Source of the DNA: Zonotrichia leucophrys gambelii
Lineage: Eukaryota; Chordata; Aves; Passeriformes; Passerellidae
DNA length: 64,000 nt
Direction of reading: 5' to 3'
Assembly: GCF_028769735.1 (NCBI RefSeq)
Contig: NC_088172.1
Location: 37,286,397-37,350,396 of the forward strand
A program made the translations under genes and the position numbers. The notes under the pieces are model-generated. The model worked only from the letters and a program-made list of their open reading frames with translations. It did not search any database and was not told the origin of the DNA. This document shows positions 1 through 11,960 of the stretch, one piece after another; positions within the stretch are counted from its first letter, which is position 1, and every line of letters begins with the position of its first letter.

Positions 1-2667
1 CCTTCTGTATCTTCAAGGATTTGTTGCAACAAATCTGGCAACGTTTTGAGGAGAAAACTGTTCTGTTGACTACATTCCTGTTGAAAAGGAGGGTGTTACA
101 TTTCTTATCTTTGGAAATACAAGATACAGATCACTTTCTTTTTTTGCATTTTTTAAAGAGAATTACATTGAAGGATACTACTGTAAAAGAAGATGCAAAT
201 AGAAAACAATCCCATCACAAAGAAAGATACCTAGGAAAGCACAATATAACTTTTGCAGTTGCAAGGGAGAAGCTGCTAAAGAGGAACACACCCATGTTTC
301 AATAACTATAAAAATATGTTTATTGTTCTGACACCTGAGACAACTCCAAAATTCTAAAGGGTACTATCCTAAGGAAGGGCTTTGACTGTGGACTCAACAA
401 CACCTGGACATACCTGTGGCATCTCATAAGTGACTTCTCCCAATGGAGAGGAGAAAAACTAGAATAGAGAAAACCCATGAGAACTGGAAAGGTAACTTAA
501 GAGTTAATTTTCTGGTGTCAAACCTTTCCTTTCTGTGCTGCCTGTCTCTGAGAAAATAAAGCTTTGCTTTGCAGGAGCTGCCACTGAGGCAGTTCTGTTA
601 GCTGGTGTCACAGAACAAACTGTTGCTAAATAGGGAGTTTCAGTTCATAAACACAGTTTAGAAATGACAGAATGCAGTGGCATGTTTCTGTGCAGAAAGC
701 CTAAGTTAATGAAAATTGCCGGAGGGATGCACTTAAGAGGAGCTACTAAGGCACCTCATCCTGTAACAGTGACAAGTTCCTTGATTCATTTCCTGAGCCA
801 TATCCATTCTTGCACTTAATGTGGTTAGTGTTCTGTGAAAAACTTAACATGATTATACAATTAAAGTCTGCTTAAAATAATACATAAACTGGGGAGAATT
901 AGGGTTCTATGGGCAATAAACCTACCATCTCCTAATATGTGAGACTTTAACTTTTTAAATTTACTGTTCTTAATGTTATTCTGAAAATCTGAATGCCTCT
1001 GCACTCTTTATGTAGAATTCTTCTAAGTCCAAGTGGTTGAGAACTAGGGCAAGACCCTTGATATCCACAACACTGCACACTATCACTAGGGCTTCCTCAG
1101 GATTCACCATCAGTAGGTTGATGTTCCTTAAAAGCAGCAATCGTTAGAGGAATAAAGCAAATATTTCGTCCATAGTTTTCCATCTTTTTTTAATTATTTA
1201 TTGACCACAGAGACTCTTTGAGAAGATTGTACTGTAATACCTAAGGACTTTCTGACTCTCACTCTCAGCCCAATGCCTTCCTCCCTCTCCCTTCTCTTAG
1301 CAGCCTGAGTCTTACTTCAGTAGCTGATTTTTGAATCCTGGTCCAAGTTCATATTTTCTCTCTCCCAGTCTCCTCACTTCTTTGCTTCAGTCCACACACC
1401 ATCCCTACAGGCTACTGTTCTTTCAATGTTGTCACAGCCTTCTTGTTTCACCATCAATAATCCTCTTGTCTGCATAGCCTGTGTCCTAATCATAACTCTT
1501 CTTATTACATTTGTTTATGGGTGAGACCTTCCAAATCCTTGGCAAATCTTTTGCCAAATTTCAGGTTTAGAGCATGGAGAGTTTCTCAGTCATGCAACCT
1601 AATGATATTTTTTAACACAAGGAGAATGTATTTTTTTGCTAACCTCATTTTTCAAACTGAGTGTACTATTTTAAAAATCAGCTTCAGGCTGGCACACCAA
1701 TCACAGGAATAAATCATTACAAATTAGCTAATGTTTGACAGTTACCGGCATCAAAAGCCAGGGCCCTGTAATAGGCAATGATGGACCAACTTACCCATAG
1801 GCATTGCTGTTTGCACTGCCTGTTTCTGAAACAGAGCTTCTCAGTTTTCCTCTCAAAAAACCCCATCAGAAGCAAAAGTATGATGTACTTACCATATCAT
1901 AAGTTGTGTACAAAACCACATGCTTTTTTTCTTCTTTTTTTTTTTCTTTGCTCATTTCCCCTCAGGATTGGAGAGAAAAATGTGCACTATTTCAAGAACT
2001 TCAGTGACTGTACAATAGACATATCTATTTCTTTAGAGTCTTAAGCAAAGAAGAAAACTGAAACTCTTTTTTTTTTCTGTATCAATTGACTTTTTAAAGC
2101 CTCCCCAGGAGGAGAAAGGAGCCACTGGAGGGGGCCAGTATCAAAGTTGAAGAACAAAGATGACAGGTCAAGAGACACTTCTGTTTACATCAGCATGCTC
2201 TGGACCAATGTACCAGAGAATACATCAAAGCCACTACTAATGCCAGCTCTGGATCTCCTTGCTAGCAAATGAAACGTGGAAATATTTTCCTGACTGCCAT
2301 CTAAAGTAAAACAGTTGCAAAGCACTCTCGTTTGATTGGGAACATTTGGACTTTCAATTTTTCATAGTTACCCTGGCCTTATCCAAAATAAACGATGCCT
2401 ACAGGAGAATGAGACTAGTGATGTCATATATTGTAGTAAATGTAACCTGTCTACATGACTGAATATTCTAGAATGCTGCTGATTTTTTTTATATGTTTAA
2501 TCCCAGGTGCACTCTAAGACTGTTTACAAAAATAAAAGTGAACAGAAATATGTCTGTTCCTTCCAAAGCACCCATTTAGTTGTTGTTCCCACAAACACCC
2601 ATTCCCCCCTCACCTTTCCCTCCTCCCAAGAACTGATTTACTCCATGGCATCCTGGGAAAGCAGAGA

Positions 2668-2800
2668 GTTATGATCATTTCTATTTTGGAAGTCAGGAGG
2701 TTTAACAGAGAGGTTGTGTGATTTGTCCAAGGCTTTGCAAAAGCCCTAAGGCAAACTGAGAAAAGAATCCACTTCTCTTGACCTCCTTGCCTGTGCCTTG
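2668..2800 (-). mobile_element. MIR-like SINE relic (reverse orientation)
   Basis: The plus strand reads acagagaggttgtgtgattt then gtccaaggctttgc, which corresponds to the reverse complement of the MIR core ('cacagagaggttaagtgacttgcccaagg'). It is degenerate, with approximate ends. Confidence 0.5.
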
Positions 2801-3149
2801 TCTGCAGGGCTGCCTGTCTTCCTAGCAGTTGACAGAACTACTGACAAGGGCGAAGGCCGTATTGATCCTGTAGTTAGACACCGAAAAAACACCATCATTT
2901 AGCATCAGTTGTTTCCAGTAGGAGTCACATCCTTTGGACAGAATTTGACACTTAGAAGTACTAATTTTTAAGCCTAATTATACCTACTGTAATACCAATA
3001 TCAGCACTCGATAAGTTGCTGGTTAATAAACGATAAGAAAATGCAAAAGATTTTTTCAAAACAAATAAATATAGCTGTGATACCTAGGGATGCTTTGCCA
3101 GAGAAGGTGTATGTAACTCTTTTCACCCTGCACACCAGGCTCAGGGGTA

Positions 3150-3600
3150 CCGTAGCTCATCAGGGATAGGGGAGCTCATCAGTACGTCGCACAGATGGAA
3201 AGCCGAAGATCCCGCTGGGTCTCAGCAGTGCCACACGGGCAGTGGGACAAACCCCTCCTGTGCCACATGCCCTCAGAATGCAGCTGCCTCCTCACTGGCT
3301 CATCAGTCAGCACTGCAAAAGAAAACAAAATCAATTGAAATCCCCCCATTTCAGCAAGCTGAGTATGAACGCGAGTAGACGAGTGTGCAACTTGATAACG
3401 CACCCCCTTTGTAGAGTCACTGCTTGTTCACCTCCCCACCCAGCTTCCATTGTGAGAGCCTCTCAGGCCATCTCCTCTGATGGGCAGTGCTCCACTCAGG
3501 GGAATTTGGACAGACACTCAGAACAGCAACGTTTTGGAGCCGAGTAATCTACAATAGAAGGAAGAGGAAGATAAGCGCATTGTTAGTTTCTGCTCATACG
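3150..3600. promoter_or_regulatory. CpG-enriched patch, candidate distal element
   Basis: About fifteen CpGs fall in 450 bp, well above the surrounding AT-rich DNA (for example gtacgtcgcac, gaacgcgagtagacgag and aagcgc). An AGATAAG motif lies just before the end (3570-3576). Function is inferred only from composition. Confidence 0.3.
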
Positions 3601-5982
3601 CAATCAGAGCAGACAAAACATCCATCATCCTGTGCAATATTAGTCTTTAAATATTCAGCTTTATCAGTTCCCCCATTCCTAATCCATCATTAACCACCCC
3701 ATGAAGTCTCAGCTGATTAGCCCCACCTCTGCAGCTCAGCAAACCATTAACTATTTATTATTTGCATTTAATTGAACATCAGTAGCGGTAGAAAATTCCA
3801 ACCAGACACATTTCAGAAGCAGAACAAAGGAGATGGTCCCCTGCCTAAGGAATTCATGTTTTGGACAAGAGTGAAGTGCAGCAAAGAGGAAGTGACAACC
3901 ATGCTGCACAAAGGCTTACCCATGTACCCTCTATTAAATTCCCTACCCCACAAATTTCTAGATTTTTTATGGATTTATTTTCAATGAGTTCCATCTCCTT
4001 ATCCCTTAAAATCAGAGAAGATGATGTGATTTGGGAGGGTTCTGCAAGAAAAAAAATGAATTTTTTATGCTAGGTGAAAAATGGCTTGAAAAACTACCTA
4101 AATCATGGAACAGTTATCAGGTAGTGATAAAACTAGGGATTATAGTCATAGGAAACCGGCAAACATACACAACGTGCACATTTTATGTGGACTAAAATAA
4201 ATGGAAATTGATTTCTCAGTTAAAATGCTTACTTCTTGGGGATTAAATATGTGTAATTTATGAAGTGTTATTTAGATTTTGCTGGTTTCTATTCACATGC
4301 GTAATCAAAACATAGATACTATTCTAAATGAGTGTTTTTTTCTGCTGGTAGTCCTGGGTTTGGACACCTTTTTCTTTCTTTCTCTTTTTATTGCTTAGAC
4401 TGGAAGCTAAGGCTGGTTGCACATTTCCTCTGAAGTAAATTTTGTAGAAGAAACCAGTGTCTTTGTTACCTCCACCTGGGTTTCTGTACCTTTCTATTTG
4501 CAAGTCCCCTTTGAAACATGCCTGAAAAGATCCAGTTCCCAAGAAAGCCGCTACCCACTCCCTGAGCTGAGCTGCACAGACAAGCACTCCACACCAGAGA
4601 CTCAGCACTGGCTTGCTGTTTACTGATCAACTTTAAAGCCCAGAGCACTGGAGGAAAAAGTTTTCTAAGAGACTTCTCTACCCCTGTGCCCACTCACTGC
4701 CTTACCAGGTGGAGAGTAATGCCTGTCTGGAAACCAAGCTCAGTATATGAAAGTGAACATGGATGATACAGAAAATGTTTTTTCAATTTGAGTTGGAAAA
4801 CTCAAGTTAAAACCATTTGAATTCATCCTTGTAATTCTGTGTCTGAACAAAATAATGTATTTTAAGTAGCATTGACTAAATGGCTTTGAGGGAATTAAAA
4901 AGCTATCCATCTATAATATACTGTGCTATCTATATACTTTACCCCAGTCTAGGTAAATGCTTCTGTTAAAAATAGGTATTTTCCAGTACTATTCCCTCTG
5001 CTTTTGAATTTATTCTGATGTCAATCTGTTGGAGACAAAAGTGATGACTCTCAGGGTACAAGGGGTGATGCATTTATATTTACCCAGCATTCGACTCACT
5101 TGCATCTGTTCTCCTTTTAATCCCTGTAATTAAAATGCCTGCCTGCCTCTTCATGAACTAAAATAGTTCATATTTGGACATCACAGCAATCATAGTTGCT
5201 GCTGCAGAAGGACAAGAGGAAGAACAATTGAGTTTGGCCAGCACAGTTAAGTAACCTATACAAGGGAAAACATAAGCTACTAACGCAAAATAGAATATGA
5301 GAGCATTGAGTCAGATGAAAGTACAGCTTGTCTCCCATAAGAGCCAGAATGAAATGATTCAGGCAATAGTTGAGAAATGATGCAAATATGGAGAAATAAG
5401 TTCTGTGGTGCGTCCACCCAACTTCCAACTGATTGCATTTTGGGGACTTCTTGAGCCAGATGCTCTGTCAAGTCTATCATGTTTTATAAATGAACATGGA
5501 GTGATTTCTCAGATCTTCCAAGTCTGGCTTTTTCAAGCTCTTCTTTGAATCTGTTTGCACCTATTTCCCTCCAAACATCCTGTGGACATTGTGTTCCCCA
5601 TTTTTTTTTTAATGTGTTACGTGGAAGAACCCCACTTCATTTAATTTATTTCAAGCTTCCTATCTGCAGTCAGAATCATTGAGGAATGCCCAAACTAGTC
5701 TAAAATAATCTTGAACAACATCTCCATCCATTTATGCTTTATTAATTCCCCTCATCTTCCTTCTTTCCTCTGTAATGCCCTCTTTTTCCTAATTTCTGGA
5801 GGGTGTCACAAGCTCTAAAGGCATCCAATTTTACAAATGCATGTCTATCACATAGCAAAATTCAAATGATTGAAAGCACAGCAGTCCTTCAGGGACAGAG
5901 TCTTCTGCAATGATGTCACTTACTTGTAAGTTTAGTCTTAAACTTTGGCACCTCAGTTGCTTTCTGAGCTCTTGAATGACAG

Positions 5983-6046
5983 TGACCTGATTTTCAGAGG
6001 TGCTTAGCACCCACCAGGTCTCCGGGGGAGCTGCAGGCACTCCACA
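5983..6046 (+). repeat. relic of an amniote palindromic repeat
   Basis: The segment cctgattttcagaggtgctt followed by agcacccacc resembles half of a known old hairpin repeat of reptiles and birds ('ctgattttcagaggtgctgagcaccc'). The other arm is not recognisable. It contains a small GGTGC/GCACC stem. Confidence 0.4.
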
Positions 6047-7109
6047 AGCACAAGAGAACACTTTTATGCAAAGCATTTGCCTGACTCTGGGCACTCAAGT
6101 ATTAAATTGTTGCTCTGGATTCAGCTTCACAGTGTAGTGACACAGGAAATCGTCAGCCCTGGAGTGAAATTAAGAGCCTTAGGACTGGCAGTACAATCCT
6201 TACTTATCGTGATTTAAAGTAAGTAGTACTCTTTAATTAAATATTCCTAAATGTGAATATTCTCTTCCTTTTTTTTCAGGATCAGTGGCAAATGCTACAG
6301 AGGAGAATCATCCTACAAGTTTCACATACTATAAATGTACAGATTTGCTATATCGGGTGTGCTGCTGGAACATCTGATTTTCAGCTTTGTATCTGTTTCC
6401 ACAGTAAAACACCAAAACTTCGACTTACATTTTCACCTGCACAATCATCTAATAGATACACTTTCCATCTACCCTATAATTTTTTCTCTTTCTCTGTTCC
6501 TCTCTTGGAACTTGTTCAGACCTATTCTCTAGCCAAAAGTGGGTGGATTTCTTTCCCTTCAGTGTACTCCTCTTCGCATTTCTTTTTGCTTTCTTGTCAC
6601 CTTTCTATGTGTCAGCCTTGTTCCATTTCTTCTCCCCGGTGGCATTCAGAACTCCTGCTACTTTCATACACTCTCACCATTTTAAGCTGCTTTCCCACAT
6701 GCTGCCTTTCACGGAACACCTTCCATCCACTGATTTCCAAAGCACAGATGCTTGTTCGCTTTCCATGATGGCAACAACAGCTCTAAAGGAAACATATCGT
6801 TTCCCCTCCTGCAATTCATGCACAAATGCCTGGCATGTGCTGCCTGGAGAAAGCCTTTCAACTTTGAATTTCCTTGCTTTTGTGGAATCTGTGAAAAAGT
6901 CTGATAAATTACAGCTTTGGCAGTTATTTCAAATAACTTTCTTTGCAGCCAGCTGAGGTAAAATCTGTCAATGGTGCCATCCTCATGTTCTTTCAAAGGT
7001 TGTTGGTGTTTCATGAGGGAGCTCAGAGTCAAGCTCAAGGTTCAAAGGGAGGCTCACATTTCATTTTTTTTCCAGGAAGGGTAGCTAATGGTGACAGGAC
7101 TGCCTTACA

Positions 7110-7240
7110 AGACATAAGAGCTGAGTTCTAGTTGAGGCCATGAGTCTCTTCCAGTACATGTGTTTTGTCACTTTATCTCTCGCCTGATGATTTCTCATCT
7201 GTGAAACGGCTATAATACTAACTGGGAGCTGTAATATTAG
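7110..7240 (+). mobile_element. MIR-like SINE relic
   Basis: It has a gagctgagttctagttgagg block, then tttgtcactttatctctcgc and ttctcatctgtgaaacggct, in the order seen in the core and 3' half of MIR SINEs (the 'tcatctgtaaaatgggg' landmark). It is highly diverged, as expected of a pre-amniote or early amniote insertion. Confidence 0.5.
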
Positions 7241-8054
7241 TTAACAACAGACAAGAAGACCCCAACTAATCATATGGGTGGCAAGGTTTTGGAGTTGACC
7301 TTGGACCTGGTTTTAGTGTTGGCAGTTTGGGCAAGGCCAAGTCTGCAGCTCCTCTTACCATGGCTCAAGAGACACCAGCTGTGACACACAGGGTGCAGCA
7401 GCAACTTCTCACATTGTCCCAAGGGCTGAGAGGAAGAAATAATACAAAGCCTTGGCTTTGAAAGCCACTGAGGCCTGAGCTTGCAGGAACTGTGGTGCAC
7501 CTGGGGACATCCAGTGATACTCAGGATAAACACTAGCATGGCAAGGTTTTCCATGTGCGTGAGTAGGATTTCAGTGCATGCTAATGAAAACAAGCACGGT
7601 GTTCCTGACCCTCTACTCCCAGAAGCTGTCCAAAGCTGAAGTCTCATGGGAAGCCTTTGCTGAGCCATCTGGGTGGATGGAAGCTATATGTGACTGTCTC
7701 CCATCTACACCCTCTGGTGACCTGAAAACAAGTGGTGAGAACATGTCAATTCTGCTTTAACCAGTAGCACTCTGAGAAGAAATCTATAACCACACTGGAC
7801 TTCAAGAATCTTGGATGAAGAAGGATGATCATCTTTTAAGGCAAAAAATCCTGCCTGTGTAGGATTCTCAGAACTGTCTTTGAGCAAAATCTACTTATGG
7901 TAAGAGACATAGATTATTATCATTAATGTTACATGCATGATTTAATTAGGAAAAGCCACACAGTTCATGAAAACAAAATATTTCCAGCTAATAGTATTAC
8001 TAATTACCTAGAAGATCATGAATCAAAACAAATTTAATAAGATGCAGGAGAAAA

Positions 8055-8806
8055 GGCTGACAAGAATCTCATGAATTTCAGGAAAGAAATGTGAAATCCT
8101 GCACACAGATCAGAACAATATTTGTGGTAACAAAGCTGGGGAAGCAGCTAAAAAGCAGCCTTGCAGGGAAGGCCCTGGGGACCCTGGTATTCAACAATCT
8201 GAACAGGAGCCAGCAGTGCAGCCTTGCAGCAAAGGTTGCTGGGGTGCACTAGGAAGAGCACTGCTGGCAGGTTAATGGATGTGATCCTTCCTCTCTACTC
8301 AGCTCTGGTAAGACACACCTGGACAGCTGGGTCAAGATCTGAGCTCCACCATGTCAGAGAGACATGGACGCACTGGAACAAGGACTGTGGAAGGCCATGG
8401 AGATGATACATGGGCTGAAGCATCTGATGTTTGAGAGGCTGAGACATTTGGGATTGTTTAGCAAAGAGAAGAGGAAGGTCCAGGGAATGCATGATCAATG
8501 TGTATAAGTACCCAAATGGGGGGAGGCAAGTAGAAAAGACAGAACCAAGCTTTTCTCTGATAGGACAAGAGGCACATGGGCACAAATTTAAGTATACCAA
8601 ATTCCATGTAAACATAAGAAAAGTTGGGTCTTTTTTTTACTATGAATGTGGTCAAACACTGGAAGAGGCAGCCCAGAGATGCTATGGAACCTACATACTT
8701 ACTCAACACGTGACTGGACACAGGACCAACCTGCTCTGCTCTGAGCAGCGAGGTTGGTCTGTGTGATCTCCAGAGGTCTTTTCCAATCCCAGCAATTCTT
8801 TTATTT
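8055..8806 (+). mobile_element. CR1 LINE, 5'-truncated 3' part (sense orientation)
   Basis: The sequence follows the 3' end of the avian CR1 LINE in order. The C-terminal reverse-transcriptase region has the gatccttcctctctactcag and ctctggtaagacacacctgg landmarks. The tail has ggaagaggcagcccagagatg and ends ctccagaggtcttttccaatcccag. It is degenerate, with frame breaks in the remaining ORF2 portion, and 5'-truncated as is typical for CR1. The left boundary is approximate and the terminal 8-bp tail repeat is not clear. Two short frames of 60 and 91 codons across it are decayed CR1 or chance. Confidence 0.88.
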
Positions 8807-11275
8807 GCTAGATATGAGCCCCATCCTAGTCCTGAATATATCTCTCTTATGCATGCCCAAGATGCGTTTGGATTTTTTGACAGACTTTTCACCACATCAA
8901 TGTGAAGGCATTGCCATTGTATATTAGAATGTGTAACATTAATGTAAATATAACTGAGAAGATCAAGAGATTGAATCACATGTCATGTAGCATTCTGGGG
9001 GACGCTGGCAGGAAAACAAGAATTGCAGTAGAAGAGTAATTGTCAAGTAATGACATGTCAAAACTCAACTTTTACCAACTCTAAATCATTTAGTATAGAT
9101 TAGTGTAGTTCCCTTGATATGTTTCTTTGGGTCCTGGAAAGAAATTAATAACCCACTGTATCTTGTACATGCAATGCAGGGGGTAATTTGGACAAAATGA
9201 TGTAATGTTTTTGAAAACACGACAAGAAAATTAAAGATGAAGAAACTCCAGAATGACTTTATGAATGAAAAGAACCTGCAATTGCTTTCCATCCTTTGAC
9301 AGATGTTACTTAAACTGACATACTATATCATGCAACAAAGCTTACAGGGGAAATATAGGATTATGAGAAAATGTATAAACCACTATCATTATTGTAAAAA
9401 ATTCTTTTATTCTACACAAAGAGACAAAAAGAGTAGGGGTACTTTTTAGGAAGAACTTGATGTAGGCTAAGTTACCAGTATTTTCAGGAATTAGCAAATT
9501 AATCTATTTTTTAAAAAAAAGAGTGAAGTTAAAAAGAAGGGAGAACTTTCTGATGTATCCCAATCTCACACAATCTTTCCCCCTCTTCTCCTGCCATTGT
9601 AGCATCTGGAAGTCTTGCCTATTTTTAAAGTAAAACCAGGAAGACTCTCTCCTGCCTTCTTCTGTACGGAGAAGTAAAATAATCGGAAGGGGAAGAAACA
9701 GTCATTGTCAAGAAATGGTAGGTGAAGAAATGAATATGCCTTGTCTATAAACATTCTCAGTTCACCTCAGAGGGAGGTTTACAGCTTAGGACTGTTGCAG
9801 GGAGCACAAGTCTCCACCCTCACCAGTTCCCTGCTTTTAATGTGTGTAAAAAACCAGGGGCACAGCACACATGGAGTGAGGAGGGTGCCTCAGTATCTCA
9901 GACCTTCTCCAAAGCAGCCTGTGGAGATCAGCATTTTAGGTGTCAGCACCAATGAAAGAAGAAATCCTCAAGAAAGTAGGGCTTAGTAAATGCTCTTACC
10001 AACCTGTGTGACAGAGCAAGTAGAGCACCACTTTGGACAAAATGAAACTTCAAAAATTCACAAAGTCTCTTTTTAAAAGATTAATTTCATTCTGAGGTAC
10101 AGACCTTAGCTGTAATGAAGCTGCAAGCCCATAGTTTGTCACAGCCAAGTTCAAGTCTGGTATAATGTATCTAAGTTTTTTGGTCATCCATAGGTCCTTT
10201 ATTTTTCTCTACCTGATTTTTGGCATTGCATTCAATATGAAAGCATCACAGAAGAGTCACTGAATAACCAGAGTGGATAGACAGAGTGTAGCAGTAGACA
10301 GATGATAAAGATTTTTCCCCACAGTCAATACTGATGTCCGGGACATATTTTTACTAATTTGTGTTTTAACGTGTTGCTCCCTTACAAAAAGGTTTAGTAT
10401 TGATTGACTTTTAATAGTATGGGTGTTGTCTTGTGCTACAGACTTCTTCTTGCTTACTTTTGTTGTAAGGAACATGAGAAAATTAACAGGAAACAAAAAG
10501 GCATTTTAACAGGACCCCTGGAAGTATTTAACAAAGAATCATAGAAACAAGTTAACTTTTCTTTCTGTTTATCAAATTATGTGAGGATTCAGGCCAAAAG
10601 AGCAATTGTTATTAATTACTTAATAAGTTAAATAAAGTTTCTCCCTTTTTGCCAGAAATTTCAAAAAGCATTAATGGTGGTAAGGCACTGTCTTGCCGTT
10701 AATTCATACAGATTTGACATTGATACCCTAAAGCAGGACAAAAAAAACCCAAAAAGAAAAAATAAATATTCATCAATATTAAAATATCTCCAAACATTTC
10801 CAGACCTTTGTATTTGGAAAGCCGCCACTACTCCCATTTCAACTGCCATACTGAGTCTGCTTTGCAAAAGCTACCTCTTGACATTTTGCAGAACCACCTC
10901 TAATCGTCTAAGGAAGCTCTGGATTGAGATTAGTATCCACAGCAAAAAGGAATCTACAGACACTACTGTGTGCGAGTAATGCTGTGGGCGCTCGTCCAAG
11001 CTCAGGAACGAGTGGAATGTCCCCCTTCTCCAAGGTATGGATGAAAAAACATCGCTGAAGTGGAAGTGGGGTTTGGTTGGAACTGAAGCAAGAGAGAAGA
11101 TCATATATATGTTTTCCATGTGTATGAAAATGACTGTCTACTTATTAAAAAAAATATATTGGGAGCCAATATTTTAATTATTCACAGCATTTATTTGCTT
11201 CTGATGGCATAAATAATCTATCATCTTAGCGTGCCAAACAAAAAGTCAGAGGAACATTTCCACTTCAAGTCAAAC

Positions 11276-11291
11276 AAAAAAAAAAAAAAAA
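11276..11291 (+). repeat. poly(A) tract, 16 bp
   Basis: An uninterrupted run of sixteen A with no recognisable retroposon body attached. Confidence 0.85.
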
Positions 11292-11639
11292 TAAACCAAC
11301 GTAATGGAACTTTTCTGTGAACTCACATAATGAATTTCTTTGTTTAATTAAACACTTCAGCAAACCAAATACCTGAATTTAAATTGCTGTTTATTATGGC
11401 TTCCCCTCGGATACAGGTGAAAGACTGCATAGACATATGTTTTCCACGGTGACTGGCATTACCAAACAACCTGATGGAGAGCTGACAACACCTTGGCAAG
11501 CAGGGAATAATAAGGTAAATTATCAGCAATATTAAGAGAACCCAGTTACGAGCCTCACCTTTACTTTGGCCTGCGACGTCTGGGGCTGCTACTTGGGGGA
11601 AAAAAAAAATAGACAAGAGCCTCCCTTTTTACCTTCAGC

Positions 11640-11960
11640 TTTCCCCCTGCGTGTGTGGGTGGACGTGTGGGTTATACGTGCATAATCGCACGCAGACTGG
11701 CGCTTAAACACGTTTCGGTGTCCGAGGCTCCATGATGCGTTTCCCACCGCGCTGGGAAGGAGCGGGACAGGAGGGGGAGCTCTCGCCGCAGCCGCCGGGC
11801 GGGGATGCTGCTCATCGGGCCGGGGCCGCGGCCCCTCCGCCTCCCGCCGCCCCCGCCGGGCAGCACCGGGCTCCGGGATGGTCCCGCTTGTCCCGGCTTT
11901 GCCTCTGAAAACCGGCACGTTGTTTGCAGAGCGGCCCCAGAGCACCGCTCGCTTGTTGCT
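11640..11960. promoter_or_regulatory. CpG island about 4.2 kb upstream of the SOBP start codon
   Basis: A compact GC- and CpG-rich block (densest at 11750-11890) is separated by about 3.5 kb of AT-rich DNA from the main SOBP island. It may be an alternative SOBP promoter, the start of a divergent non-coding transcript, or a bivalent-type enhancer island. No recognisable protein is encoded; the 118-codon minus-strand frame across it is low-complexity Arg/Pro/Ala sequence. Confidence 0.6.

Noticed and set aside
6253..6768. 171-codon plus-strand ORF
   Set aside because: Translation of pyrimidine-rich DNA (Phe/Ser/Leu-rich). Overlapping frames in the same stretch are equally open and no domain is visible.
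10526..10540. CR1 terminal-type sequence aatcatagaa
   Set aside because: Only about ten bases agree with the CR1 tail and nothing adjacent matches.
11589..11945. 118-codon minus-strand ORF over the upstream CpG island
   Set aside because: Low-complexity Arg/Pro/Ala translation caused by composition. It does not resemble PDSS2 or any protein I know.
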